Positions 32,357 to 43,617 of a stretch of DNA of 64,000 nucleotides are shown here, one piece after another. The notes under the pieces were generated by a model, which saw only the letters and a program-made list of their open reading frames with translations, was not told the DNA's origin and ran no database searches. Position numbers and translations under genes: made by a program. The DNA comes from Apricaphanius iberus (Eukaryota; Chordata; Actinopteri; Cyprinodontiformes; Aphaniidae), in assembly GCA_028564705.1 (NCBI GenBank), contig JAPXFQ010001348.1:1-64000 (forward strand), written 5' to 3'. Positions within the stretch are counted from its first letter, which is position 1. Every line of letters starts with the position of its first letter.

Positions 32357-33820
32357 TATGTAAAGCTATTGGAAAAGTGCTTTTGAATATTTATGTCATC
32401 TTATAAGATGTTCAGTGGAAAAAAAATTCACTGTGTAAATATACAGAGGTCATTTAGGTAAAAAAAGTTTTTTTCCCTTTCAAAACACTGATTTTAATCA
32501 TTGTGTTACTTTATCACAAACATTCTGAAATTACAGCTAATCTGCTCTGAGTGCTCCTGTAATCCAGCCGAACATAAAGAAGATCTGACAAGCCTCTTAA
32601 AAGTAATGACGGCCAAATGAAACTTTCTGAACTTGTTTCAAAAGTTTTCTTGGATGACATCTAGTGGCATTTAGTAAGAACACCAACTTTAATACACCAG
32701 CTTGCCAATTGATGAATAAACTGTCTTTAAACTCATGCCTTGTGTAACCCATGGTTATTTAACCATTTTCCCCTTTTTTATACTTACTCTGGGTAGCTTT
32801 TTTCCCCCAGTTATTTTTACTCCTAGTTTCATGTCTTCTTTGTAAATCTCATGAGACTTTGGAACTCTCACAAGATTTTGGGGAAATCTCATGAGATTTC
32901 AGAGAGTATGAAAGTGGGAGAACCCAAATGTTTGTAAAAAGCCTGTGTGAACAAAGAAGCTCATGGTTGCTGCAGGTATTTGTCTTGGTTTTTATCTTGA
33001 GTATTTCAGTGTCATTCTTTTCCCTTGTTGCCATCTCATATGCTCATATGGTTTGCAGCTTATGGATGTGCTTTGGAGAGAATCGTGATTTGTATGTGAT
33101 TGTAACCAGGGAACTGGTGAGTAGCTGTTCAGCTCTTAGCCATAAGCTAAGGCTGACTAACAAACAGTTCTGTTGGTTTACTATTTTTTTCTGTTTCATT
33201 GTTTAATTTATTTTGATTTATTTGTTGGATTGTTTCACCTTATCAGTTAAGGAGAACAAATTAATCATGCACATGTAGATTTGTTTGAATTGGATTAGGA
33301 TTTATTTGACTACGTAGCTTTCTGTATGAAAAGGTTAGCATGGATGTTAATATGTGGTCCTGTTATGCAGGCCAGGTCTTTTGGCTGCGATCATCGATTA
33401 GATGACCAGATGCTGTTCCTTTTCCACTTGATGGGGGGGATACCATTAGGCTGAGCCCAGGCCTAGAGAACCTAATCATCTCCTGCTGGTATGTTTGGAG
33501 TTGTTGCAAGCTATTGCTACAAGCTAATCGCTTTGAAGACTTAACAGGGAAACGGTTTGATCTTTTGGACTACTTCATATCTAATGGACTCATTAACGGA
33601 CAATGTTGCTGGCTCATCTGGAATGAACGTCTTGGACAGATATGAGTAAAGGCTTAAGACTCTCTGTGTTTTCAGTTAACTTAATGAAGTTTGAAAGTAC
33701 ACTACTGTAAATATTGTAAATAACTGAAAGAAAGCTAATACAACACTTTTAGTTGCAGAGAAATCTGGTTCTCTTGGTTTTTATTAAGCACAACTCAACT
33801 TACATCCTCCCTGAGCGAAT
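32357..33820. other. Gene-free stretch
   Basis: A small inverted motif CTCATGAGA recurs at about 32849 and 32890. An ORF at 32928-33206 is hydrophobic but has no recognised motif or splice context. Nothing is called. Confidence 0.35.
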
Positions 33821-33823
33821 TTA

Positions 33824-34510
33824 GGCCATGTCCACACGTAGCCGTTTTTTTTTTTTAACCGTGTATCCTGCCCCAAAAAAATTCGCGTCCACACCACTCC
33901 GTATTTTTAAAAATCTCCATCCACACGTAACCGCAGAAGTCTAGTGGTAAGCATGTTATACGTATGCCGAACCTGTAGGCGGCAGTAGTTCCCCCTCCGG
34001 GAGGACGATTTCCTGCTCAAAGTTGTCCCACCAGCTGGCTGTGCGTCCCGGTCTGATCCAAAACCGGCGTCTGTGTCTTTGCCGAAAAAATCTCCTTGTA
34101 GGCGGAAGAGATAGCTGGTGGACGATGACCGCCCTGAACCTCGTGCTTCGACAGTGGTCCTCTAAACATTGTATTAAATGAGCGTGTAAAACCAAGCAAG
34201 CACACAGCGCTCGTAAAACAGATAGCACTAATGCAGCTCTGAGGGCTTCCATGCTGTTTAGTCGTGTAAACACAGGTCGCAGATGTGACGTCAGAGCGTC
34301 TGATGCAGTGACGCAGGGCTCAAATCTCCGTTTTCAACCGTCCACACGCAGACACTGAAAACGGAGAAAACGCAAATCTCCACTTTGGCCGGAGTTTTTA
34401 AAAAGCTTCGTTTTTGGTGCCGAAAACCTCCGGCTACGTGTGGATGACAGGCCAAACAGTAGAAAAATATCTCCGTTTTGTGAGATACCCGGCTACGTGT
34501 GGACAGGGCC
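33824..34510 (-). mobile_element. PIF/Harbinger element, internally deleted
   Basis: Ends: GGCCATGTCCACACGTAGCC on the left and, on the minus strand, GGCCCTGTCCACACGTAGCC on the right. TTA is duplicated at 33821-33823 and 34511-34513, the 3-bp target typical of PIF/Harbinger. The second set of CACACGTA motifs inside suggests subterminal repeats. The enclosed ORF (33956-34273, minus) is a transposase N-terminus. Confidence 0.92.
33956..34273 (-). pseudogene. Harbinger transposase N-terminal remnant
   Basis: The frame encodes a Leu/Ala-rich N-terminal helix followed by RRRFWIRPGRTASWWDNFEQ and VLPEGE. The (R)FWxRPGRTxxWWDNF motif is the hallmark of HARBI1-like proteins just before the DDE nuclease region. 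The rest of the transposase is missing because of the internal deletion, so this is a remnant within a non-autonomous element. Confidence 0.8.
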
Positions 34511-34513
34511 TTA

Positions 34514-35199
34514 GTCTTCTGATCATTCTAGTCTTATCTACATTACAATAAGGTTCATTTACACAACAATTTATATACTCATAAAATGCAAGTGTTACAC
34601 TTGCTTGGTGTCACTACTACAAATTTCTAAATGTTTCTAAGCATACTGTAGAAAACTACAAATATTTGTTGTATTTTTGGCTGAAATGGATATGAAAATA
34701 ATAGAAGCATGGAGTTGAACCCAGCCGCATTGAGAACTTTAGCTTCTGCATATGGGTCACCTGTTCTACAGCACATGTTAACCAATGTTGCTGGTTCACA
34801 TACTTGTTTACTAGTAGTTGCTACTCACCTCCGACACATCAGAGATTCAGCCAGTGATTTGGGTATCTAACGCCTGCTGCACATGACCGCAATCTACTGA
34901 TCTAAAAGTCATTGGAGGCAGTGTGCTCAGCAGATAGCTCACTGTGTGCATTTTTTTTGGTGAGTTTTCTGCCTCATTAGGGGATGAGGTAAAAATCTAA
35001 CTGGTTTGATATTTTTCGCCTCACTGTGTGCTATGCCTGAGCTGTGCTTAAGCAAATATTCAAGTGAATAAAATAAATCAAATAAAATATTGAATAAAAA
35101 CTAATGAAATGAAATAAAAATGACTGAAAAATAAAATCTATTAAATATATATTTTACAGTTAAATAATTTTTGTATTAATGAATGCATTTTTAAAGAAA
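34514..35199. other. Gene-free stretch
   Basis: 35045-35160 is a low-complexity AAATA-rich tract. 34720-34960 has tRNA-like words (GTTGAACCCAGC) but no full SINE head could be shown. Confidence 0.3.
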
Positions 35200-35399
35200 A
35201 ATAATGCAACTATCGGGATCACAAGCAGTGATTTCTTGTGCCAGTTCCAAGTCCGGAAAAATGCACAGGGTTGTCAGGAAGGGTTTCCAACGTAAAACTT
35301 ACGCCAAATTAAATATGCGAATCACAATCAGGAACTCCATACCGGGTTAACAATGCACCACCACCGGTGCTGTGGACCTATAGGGCACGGGTGGAATTT

Positions 35400-38010
35400 G
35401 GACTACTGTTGGTCGATGGAGGAGAGGATGGTGTGTTGGTAGGCGGAGAGAAAAGAGGAAATTCAAGAGCGTGGAACTGAGTAGGGTCTGGTGGACATGA
35501 TGAAAGTAGATATTCTGTGTTCAGGAGACCAGGTGGAAAGGTAGCAAGGCTAGAAACGTATGAGAAGGATTCAAGTTGTTCTACCATGGAGTAGATGGAA
35601 AGGGAAATGGAATAGGAGGTATCTTGAAGGAGGAATTTGCTGAGAATGTTTTGGAAGTGAAAAGGGTGTCAGGTTGAGTCTGAAGCTCGAAATGGAAGGA
35701 ATAAGGATTAATGTTGTAAGTGGTTATGCCCCACAGGAAAGATGTGAGTTAGAAGAGAAGCAGACATTTTGGAGTGAACTACATGATTTGACACAGGATA
35801 TCCCAAGAGTTGAAAGGGTGGTGATTGGTGCAGACTTAAATGGATATGTTGGTAAAGGGAACAGAGGAGATTAGGAAGTGATGGGAAGGTTTGGTATCCA
35901 GGATAGAAACAAAGGAAGATGGTGGTAGACTTTTCAAAAAGGATGGAAATTGCTGCTGAAAAAACTATCTTCCAACGGAGCAGGAACATAGGGTGACTTA
36001 TAAGAGTGGAGGTAGGAGCACTCAGGTGGACTACATCTTAAAAAGACATTTTGATCGTAAGGTTAGTGACTGCAAAGTAGTGGTGGGTGAGAGTGTAGCT
36101 AGACAGCATTGGATTGTTGTCTGTAGGATGAAACTGACTGTAAGGAAGGTGAAGAGAACAGACACAGCAGAGGACCAAGTGATGGAAGCTGAAAAAAGAA
36201 GAGTGCTGTGAGGTTTTCAGGAGAAAGGTAAGACAGGCTCTTGGTGGCCAGGAGGTTCTCCCTCATGACTGGACAGCTACAGCTTTCCAGTCCAAAATTA
36301 GGGCGGTCCAAAATTTCCTAGGTGCGCGGTGCGGAAATTTGGGTCTCCAGGGTGGCCGCGCAGAGAGGCATGGTTGCTGAAATGACGTAATTTGGCCACG
36401 TGGAGCCGCGTGCAGCGTACGGATGCGTCAAGCACAAACCAAGCTTGTGAGGACTGAGGAGAGAAGACAGAGTACAGGGAGATGCAGCTTATGGGGAAGG
36501 TAGAGGTGGCAAAGGCCAAATAAAGGGTGTATGATTACCTGTATGCTAGGTTGGATAGTAAGGAAGAGAATGATTTGTATAGACTGGTGAGGCAGAGAGA
36601 CGGAGACGAAAAGCATGTGCGACAGGTAAGGTTGATCCATGATGGGGATGGAAATGTACTGATGGATGCCAAGAGTGTGATGGGAAGATGGAAAGAGTAT
36701 TTTGAAGAGCCGATGAAGGAGGAAAATAAGAGAATGTAGAGTAGAAGAGGTGACTGTTGTGGATCAGTAGAGAGATAAGTAAGGATGAAGTGAGGAAATC
36801 TTTGAAGAGGATGAAGATAGGAAAGGCAGTTGGTCCTGATGATATACCTGTGGAGGAATGCAAGTGTTTTTGACTAGGTTCTTCAACAAGACCTTGAAGA
36901 CTGAGAAGATGCCTGAGGAATGCAGGAAAAGTGTTCTAGTGCCGATCTTTAAGAACAAGGGAGATGTGCAGAATTCTGGCAGCTACAGAGGAATAAAGTT
37001 AATGAGTCATACATTGAAGCTGTGGGAAAGAGTTGTGGAAGCTAGGTTTCGGTCAGAAGTGAGCATTTGGGAGCAACAGTACGGTTTCATGCCAAGAGTA
37101 CTAAAGATGCCATTTTTACTTTAAGGATGCTGATGAAGTACAGAGAGGGTCAGATGGAGCTGCATTGTGTCTTTGTAGATTTAGAGAGATCGTATGACAT
37201 GGTGCCAAGAGAAGAGCTGTGGATTTGCATAAGGCAGTCTGGAGTGGCAGAGAAGTGTGTTAGAGTGGTGCAGGACATGTATGAGAGTTGTGAGACAGCA
37301 GTGAGGTGTACTGTAGGAGTGACAGAGGAGTTCAAGGTCAAGGTGGGACTGCCTCAAGGATCGGCTCTGAGCTCCTTGTTTGCGTTGGTGATGGACAGGC
37401 TGACGGATGAGGTTAGACAGTCTCAATGGACTATGTTTGCAATTGACATTGTGATCTGCAGTGAGAGCAGGACGGAGGTGGAGGAAAAGTTAGAGATGGA
37501 GGTATGCATTAGAAAAGAGGGGAATGAAGATTAGTCGCAGCAAGATAGAATACATTTGTGTAAATGAGAAAGACAAAAGTGGAACGGTGAAGTTACAGGG
37601 AGTGGAAATGAAGAAATGAGAGGAATTTAAGTACTTGGGGACAACGGTCCAAAGCAATGGAGTGTGAAGAAGAGTATGCAAGCTGGTTGGAATGGATGGC
37701 GAAAAGTGTAATGTGCGATGAAAGGATTTAAGCAAGAATTAAAGGAAAGGTGTACAAGACAGTATTGGGACAAGAGGTGTTGTACAGTCTAGAGACAGTA
37801 CCAATGAGACAGAGACAGGAAGCAAAACTTGAGGTTGCAGAACTGAGATGGTTTGGAAATGTTCAAAGGAGAGACGAGGATTATATCGGTAGAAGGATGC
37901 TGAAGATGGAGCCACCAGGCAGGAGGCAGAGAGGAAGACCCAACATCAGATTTATGGATGTGGCGAAGGAGGACATGAATGTCAGTTGGTGTGAGGGCAG
38001 AGGGTAGGAA
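35400..38010 (+). pseudogene. RTE endonuclease / reverse transcriptase pseudogene
   Basis: Pieces in order: endonuclease (INVVSGYAPQERCELEE near 35705; VVIGADLNGYVGKGNRGD near 35820-35870; QVDYILKRHF near 36020), linker (YLYARLDSKEENDLYRL near 36535), reverse transcriptase (KMPEECRKSVLVPIFKNKGD near 36905; STKDAIFTLRMLMKYREGQ; VKVGLPQGSALSS near 37340) and a C-terminus (GRRQRGRPNIRFMDVAKEDM near 37920). The catalytic box, normally FADDIV, reads MFAIDIVICSES, so one catalytic Asp is lost. Stops and frameshifts occur throughout (for example near 35873, 36740 and 37060). It is dead. Confidence 0.88.
36297..36450 (-). mobile_element. GC-rich MITE copy inside the RTE LINE
   Basis: On the minus strand this reads GGCTCCACGTGGCCAAATTA, AGCAACCATGCCTCTC and CCGCGCACCTAGGAAATTTT, matching 7705-7850. 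It separates LINE parts that belong together, so it inserted later. Ends are approximate. Confidence 0.65.
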
Positions 38011-38070
38011 TAAATGGAGACAGATGATTCGCTGTAGATGCAGGCAGATGCAACACAAGGCTCAAAAACT

Positions 38071-39735
38071 AAAGGAATGTGAAAAGTTGTTGGCAGCTGT
38101 TTAGAAGTAACCTTTTTTCTTTCTCTTGTTAAATTTTAAAACATTTTATTCTGAGAGCAAAAAATTCATGTCTTGAGATTTTGGTTTCAGTCTTTCTTTA
38201 ACAGTGGAACAAAAATATTTGGAATCTAAACAAACCACTTTGTGTGACATTCAGATATAAACAAACAAAAAACCCATAATGAGTTAACTCAAGTTGAAAA
38301 ATTTGACATCCACATGAAACTAATAGGCAAACGCATTTGAATAAACCATTTGACCCAACATGCAATCAGTAAAAGTATTATTACATATATAATATCAGAA
38401 ATGGCTTGCGTTCAGTCTAAGGGAACTGGATTTGGGATGGAACCCACTATGCATGGTGAGGAGCCTTTGTGTCCTAAGATCTGTGGTCTGTATCTCATCC
38501 TTTGGCCACCTTATTATTCCTGCAGGATATCTGATCACTGGCAGGGTGTAGCTGTATGGATATTTACACAGGTCCAAAAACTCAATCAGACTCACTACAC
38601 TGCCCTCACTGTCATGGAGTATTACCGTAATTTAGATAAAAAGAATACAGAGGAACTGTGTTTTTGCTGTTTACCTGTTTAAGGATAAAATTACAAACAA
38701 AAAACGGCTCAAATACCTGCAGCAGAGATTTTCTGTAAATAAGCCAGTAACTACTCACAAATAAATTCTTCCTCTTTTGACATAATGATGTGGAAACATG
38801 ATTAGTCAGCACAGAGGATATCCAGACACGTATCAGACATGCTTAGAAACAACACAGCAGTTTCTTTTACTCTTTCATTAAAATATCACCACTTTATTCT
38901 CTAACCTTTTTTTCCTTAAGGACCCCCTTGCCTGAGATCAAGATTCGTGACTTCAACTCCTACCTGCATCCACACATTTAAAGGGATTCATTGCAAAGTT
39001 TCAAATACAAAATAACCCATATTTTTGTTCTTAGTCTTGTTACACTGTTAGGTATAAAGACAAGTTTCATTTTTTCTGTTGGATTTTATAAATGCAATAT
39101 TTACAAATATCATTTTGGTAACCTTAGCGCAGACAAATTATGCTGACCCCCTGCAGTCTCTAGGGACCTGGATCACAGGTTGGGAACCACTGCTCTACAC
39201 AATATTTAGAGTTTAATTGCAACACACAAGTTCAGTATTTTTCTTTAAAAAATGTTATGTTCTTTTAAATATTTCAACCTGATAAGACATTGAAAACCAT
39301 AAAGGATGGGGAAAATAGATCCAGTGTTTCTTCTTAAAACTTTGATTTTGTTTCACCTTTCAATTTCCACTCTTCAAATTTTTTTTTTCTTGTTTTTCTG
39401 TGTTAATTTGGTGCTCTTGGTTAGATGACATCCTGAGATGTATTTTGATCCTTCTCTGACCATTGAAAAACAGGACAAGTTCTGCATGATTGACAAATAC
39501 TTTTTGCAGGTTTTTATTTTATAACAAGGCAGCATGGAATATTATGGGGTAAAATAATTTTCACTTAAGTTAAAATAAACATCCCTTTTAGGGTAGAAAA
39601 ATAGTTATTGTCCTGTTGATTAATTTTTATGATAATTTTAAGTTATTGCATTAAAACTAATATCAATTTTATTCTATTTTTTGTACTATCATGTTTATCT
39701 GCGTTTTTGAGCACTTATTTCCTTCTGATCGTCGC
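38071..39735. repeat. Duplicated block 2, upstream copy
   Basis: It is colinear with 54736-56360: AAAGGAATGTGAAAAGTTGT at the start, GAGCCTTTGTGTCCTAA, CTGTGGTCTGTATCTCATCC, GTCCAAAA, GGTTGGGAACCACTGCTCTA and TTTATTTTATAACAAGGCAG follow in the same order in both. Small ORFs on each strand in 38395-38682 are kept between copies but are disrupted in one or the other (for example a stop replaces a sense codon at about 55237), so no coding gene is supported. About 38925-39200 looks like a hAT-type MITE (its minus-strand end is CAGTGGTTCCCAACCTGTGA). Confidence 0.85.
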
Positions 39736-40755
39736 TGTAGTTCCACATTCTGTTCACCAGGGGGCAGTGTTTACGGTGTACCAAGACTATGCTAAACTTC
39801 CTTTCAGGACTTCCTGTTTCTCCATGCTTCCATGTGAGGCAGGTGTTACGGATTAACGTGTTTTTGTGTTAACTGGTTTCCATCTTCCGTTAGCGTCAGT
39901 GGTTGCCAGTAGCTACCACAGATGTTACCGTGCTAAAGCACAACCCTTAGCTGCCCTTGCCGATATCGTTTTGTTTACATAGAATGAAAACAAATCCGAC
40001 TGTCAATCAGGAGATCATCTAGAGTGTAAAAGTGGTTTATGATCTGTCCTTTTTTCCCCAGGTCAGCTGCACCTACTAAAAGCTGGGCAGAAGAAGGCTT
40101 TCCCTGTGCAAAGTTTGCTTTCAGCACTGAAATAAATTGTTCCAAACCGTCTCATTTTATTCCCAGTTAACACGTCTCAGAGAGAGATTAACATTTTACC
40201 GAAGCCATAAATTATCCCCCCCAAAAAAGCATACGAGACACGAACTCGTGGCTCCACGATAAAGAAACCAACTGCAAATTCTAAACCTCAGCACAATCAC
40301 ATTCAACTCTCTTCTGACTGCTCTCAGATTGTTAATTTTAACACGATTTTCGTAGTTGGGCGATTTCCTGACAATTTGACAGCCAGATCAACTTGTGACC
40401 CTTGTAAACCTCAAAAATCGTAGCTCACAGTAAGATTTCAATGCAGAATCTGCGATCTCTGGTTCCGCTGGGAATGTGTGGGGCAGCCAGACCCAGAGGG
40501 CCTTTTTTGTTGCCCAGTATGCAGACGTTGATTATTTGGAACTCAATAAAAAAGGCTCAACTTTGCTTCACCGTGTAGTGCATGTATTTTATTTTAATCC
40601 ATAATTGGTTTCTTGTGCTGTGACATCCATAGTGGTGCATCTGATTGTGATCCAGCATTTTGTTTCATTGTTAGGAAACAGAATAATCAAACATTAATAG
40701 ACGTTTAATATACTTCAGTATATATATATATATATATTTCCAAAGATGCAACTAC
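39736..40755. other. Gene-free stretch
   Basis: A moderately GC-rich part at 39750-40120 has no motif. 40225-40260 (GAGACACGAACTCGTGGCTC) has weak tRNA-like character on the minus strand. An (AT)n tract lies at 40717-40737. Confidence 0.3.
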
Positions 40756-40759
40756 AAGA

Positions 40760-42268
40760 GAAAACATGACCATAAATTAGGTATTGAAAAATTGCCAAGC
40801 TAAACTTAATTCCTGGTTGCTAAGAGATATCACTTTGCTGGATCGAGTATTTTTGACTAAGCTGGAAAGCATTTCGAGGTGCATCTATCCTGAATATTCT
40901 TTAGCTATTTCTAACAGAGACGCTAAAAACAATAACCAAACTAATTTTGATTATATTTGGAAAAGGAAAACTCATATCAAAAAAGCTGTAATAAGCAAAG
41001 AATATAAATATGGAGGTTTACAAGCCATAGATTTTGATTTCATAAATGGAACCTTAAAAATAAAATGATTTAAGTCCCTTTTTAGGTAATGAAAATCTTT
41101 TGTTTCATATTCCTAAAGAAATGTTTAAGAAATTAGGTGGTATTGATGTGTTATTAAGATGTGACTTCACCATTCAAAAATTACCTATTAAACTATCCCT
41201 TTTTCATCAGCAAGTTATTTTATATTGGAAAATATTGTACAGCCACAGTTTCACCCCACACAGCACACCAATCTGGAACAATAGATATATCCTGATAAAA
41301 AACAAATCCATTTACAATAAAGGATTAATGGATAAAGACATCTGGTCGGTGACTCACTTTATTGATGGAGAGGGTCGTATAATGTCCCATGAAAATTTTT
41401 GTTTAAAACATGGTTTACATATCTGTCCGGAATTATTTCATTCTATAACTAATGCAATTCCTGCCACCATTCTGGATTGAATTAAGGTCGAATTAATTAA
41501 ACTCCCCAATAAAACAATCAGAAGTCTCAGCAGAAGTCTCTTTAATGACATCTCCTATCCCTTGTGCTCTTTCCGAAACTTCATAGCTAACTTCTTCTCA
41601 AGGGACATTATATACTCGCAAAGAACCAAGTATCTTAAGTTCCCCATCTCTCCAAAATCTAAAGAAATGCATTTTAAAATCCCAAATGGTATATATCCTT
41701 TAAATGAATTTCTACGTCTGCGATTTGGCCTTGACACAAATAGCTCTGTTTTGTAAGGATATAGAAACAACAGAACACTTATTCTTTAGATGCCCTTTAA
41801 TACATGCTTTGTGGACTGACACTCATGACTGGCTCCATTCTAAGATTCCACTAAATCGCTTTATTCAGAATGATATCATTTATGGTATTACCTTACAAAA
41901 GAATGACTTTGATTTTTTTGGTTAACAATGTCTTGATTCTTGTTAAATTTTACATACATAAATGTAAATACAGGTCGGTTAATCCTACATTTTATTTATT
42001 TCACAATGATTTTACTTCCTTCGTTAAAGCTTTAAAAAGAATGAAAGGCAAATACGCAATCAAGCTCGATGATTTAATTGATAAAAATGATCTGCTAAAG
42101 CGACTCTAGCCCCTGGTATGCTTTCTTACAATGTTTTTTTTTTGTTAAGAGATGCACTATTTTTAGTTTTCTTTTCTTTTGCACCCCTTATGTATCAATG
42201 CTACTGCTGAAACGTCATGCTTTTTGTTCTGCATATGGAATTTTGTCAATAAAGTTTGAAGAAAAAGC
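40760..42268 (+). pseudogene. L1/Tx1-type LINE ORF2 C-terminal fragment
   Basis: Coding pieces: 40784-41066 (AKLNSWLLRDITLLDRVFLT, typical of the thumb region after the reverse transcriptase), 41100-41480 (LPIKLSLFHQQVILYWKILY), 41562-41756 and 41740-42109 (CKDIETTEHLFFRCPLIHALW, the C-x-H-x-C zinc-knuckle-like motif at the ORF2 C-terminus). Frameshifts fall near 41070, 41480, 41750 and 41925. The 3' end CAATAAAGTTTGAAGAAAAA at 42249-42268 carries the usual tail. The element is 5' truncated, so endonuclease and catalytic motifs are absent. Confidence 0.82.
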
Positions 42269-42321
42269 GGCATGAACCACGTGACTTCCGTATTCGATTC
42301 CTTCTAAAGAAGTATATGGAA

Positions 42322-42343
42322 GTGTCCGGTCCGGACCGGACAC
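42322..42343. other. Perfect 22-bp GC-rich palindrome
   Basis: The central part TCCGGTCCGGACCGGA is flanked by GTG and CAC. Both arms are exact complements with no spacer. A CACGTG E-box lies upstream at about 42278. It lies about 300 bp before a candidate non-coding exon and could be a binding site, but no factor is assigned. Confidence 0.6.
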
Positions 42344-42639
42344 ACGTTTCGTAGCCTCGGCTCACTATTTCTTGCTCTGATCCAACTGAGGTATCGGTTT
42401 TATAAAACCAATGCTCCGATGATCCATTACTAATCCAGAAAAGCCGAATCTGTGAGTATTTTTTGACTTAACCGAAGTGTTGACAGCAATGCATCTCGGG
42501 ACTTCCTCTTTCTCCATATTTGGATAGGAAGTCTAGTTTTCATGAGATTTTGGTGGTAAGAAATCGGTAAAGAATCATATTTATGTTGAAATATGTTTGG
42601 ACATTTGTAATGAAGTGAAATGCAGTCAGTTTTTTTTTT

Positions 42640-42762
42640 TTTTAACACGACGGGGTGTTTCAGACACAGACTGGACAGAAGAGCTGTAGGTGCGGCGCAG
42701 GAAGGACATTTCCTGCTGGGGAGAAGTTGAGGAAACATCTGTGCGCTCCAGCATTCAGGGTG
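42640..42762 (+). other. Candidate non-coding first exon of ZNF copy B
   Basis: A GC-richer block ends at CATTCAGG followed by GTGAGCTGAG, a strong splice donor (42761-42770). The next acceptor on + is at 45591, just before the ATG-containing exon of ZNF copy B. No transcript evidence is available; the exon is inferred from donor quality and position. Confidence 0.3.
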
Positions 42763-43054
42763 AGCTGAGATATTTATGTGGCTTTTGATGTAAAAATAAT
42801 ATATATATATATATATATAATATAGGGTGACAGATTTTCAAAACTAAAAAGTGGGACACCTAAATTTGACAAAGAATGAAAGGTTGACATATCCTCACTG
42901 GTGACCTATTGCTTTTTATTGTAGAAAGTGCAAAACTAGTAATACTTGAACATCTATATTCAAAATAAGGACGTTCTTTTGAAATCATTTTCGTGCAACA
43001 TTTTTATCAAAACAATACTATATTTTTGAAAGACATTTCAGATACAGATAGGAT

Positions 43055-43350
43055 TTTTAAACTGGTTTGATACATCCTTACCCTACTGTTTGTATTGTTT
43101 GGGGATCAGCCTTTAAAATCCACCTAAATATTTCTTTTTACAAAAAAAGGTTTTTAAGAATAATTACCTATTCCAAACCCAAGACACCAAGTGCACCTCT
43201 GTTTTATAATGTAGAACTTTTTAATGTTTTTAATATACACTTCTCACTTATTTTGTTTTTAAAGTTCTATTTGACACAGATTTGCCTTCTTATGTCATCT
43301 TCCTTTTGGGAAAGTCATAGGAACTTTATAAGTTTGATCAGATTTTTTTA
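43055..43350 (+). pseudogene. LINE reverse-transcriptase C-terminal scrap
   Basis: The frame reads IVWGSAFKIHLNIS, YKKRFLRIITYSKPKTPSAP and LFYNVELFNVFNIH, the pattern (VWG...K.L..I...QKK.LRII...APLF...I) found after the reverse transcriptase in L2/CR1/Rex-group LINEs. No other LINE domain is nearby. Confidence 0.65.
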
Positions 43351-43617
43351 AGTTAAAATGTACCGTGGAGAGTTCATATAGTAGCAGCAATAACAAAAGG
43401 CAAAAAAACTGACTGTCGTTTAATTACCAACTAAATAAAACAAAGGAACTAGTATAACGCTTTGTAGGCCAGGTCATTAAAATATTGGTAAAACAAACAA
43501 GATAGATTGATCTATATGATGGGGGGAAAAAAAACAAAAAAACTGTGTGTATATATATATATTATATTTCATTTAATGCAGCAGCATCACGTTGATTTTA
43601 AAATAATATCAAGGCTA

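Larger units (their letters stand above)
35200..38060 (+). mobile_element. RTE-type LINE, near full length but broken
   Basis: The 5' region (AAGCAGTGATTTCTTGTGCC, TTAACAATGCACCACCACCG) is the usual leader of this fish RTE family, followed by endonuclease, reverse transcriptase and a short basic C-terminus. Its 3' end lies near 38060. A GC-rich MITE (36297-36450) interrupts the link between the endonuclease and the reverse transcriptase. RTE is a single-ORF LINE clade. Confidence 0.85.

Noticed and set aside
38350..38682. Possible conserved small protein shared with 55037-55237
   Set aside because: The similarity is explained by the segmental duplication; the frame has a stop in the second copy and no motif on either strand.
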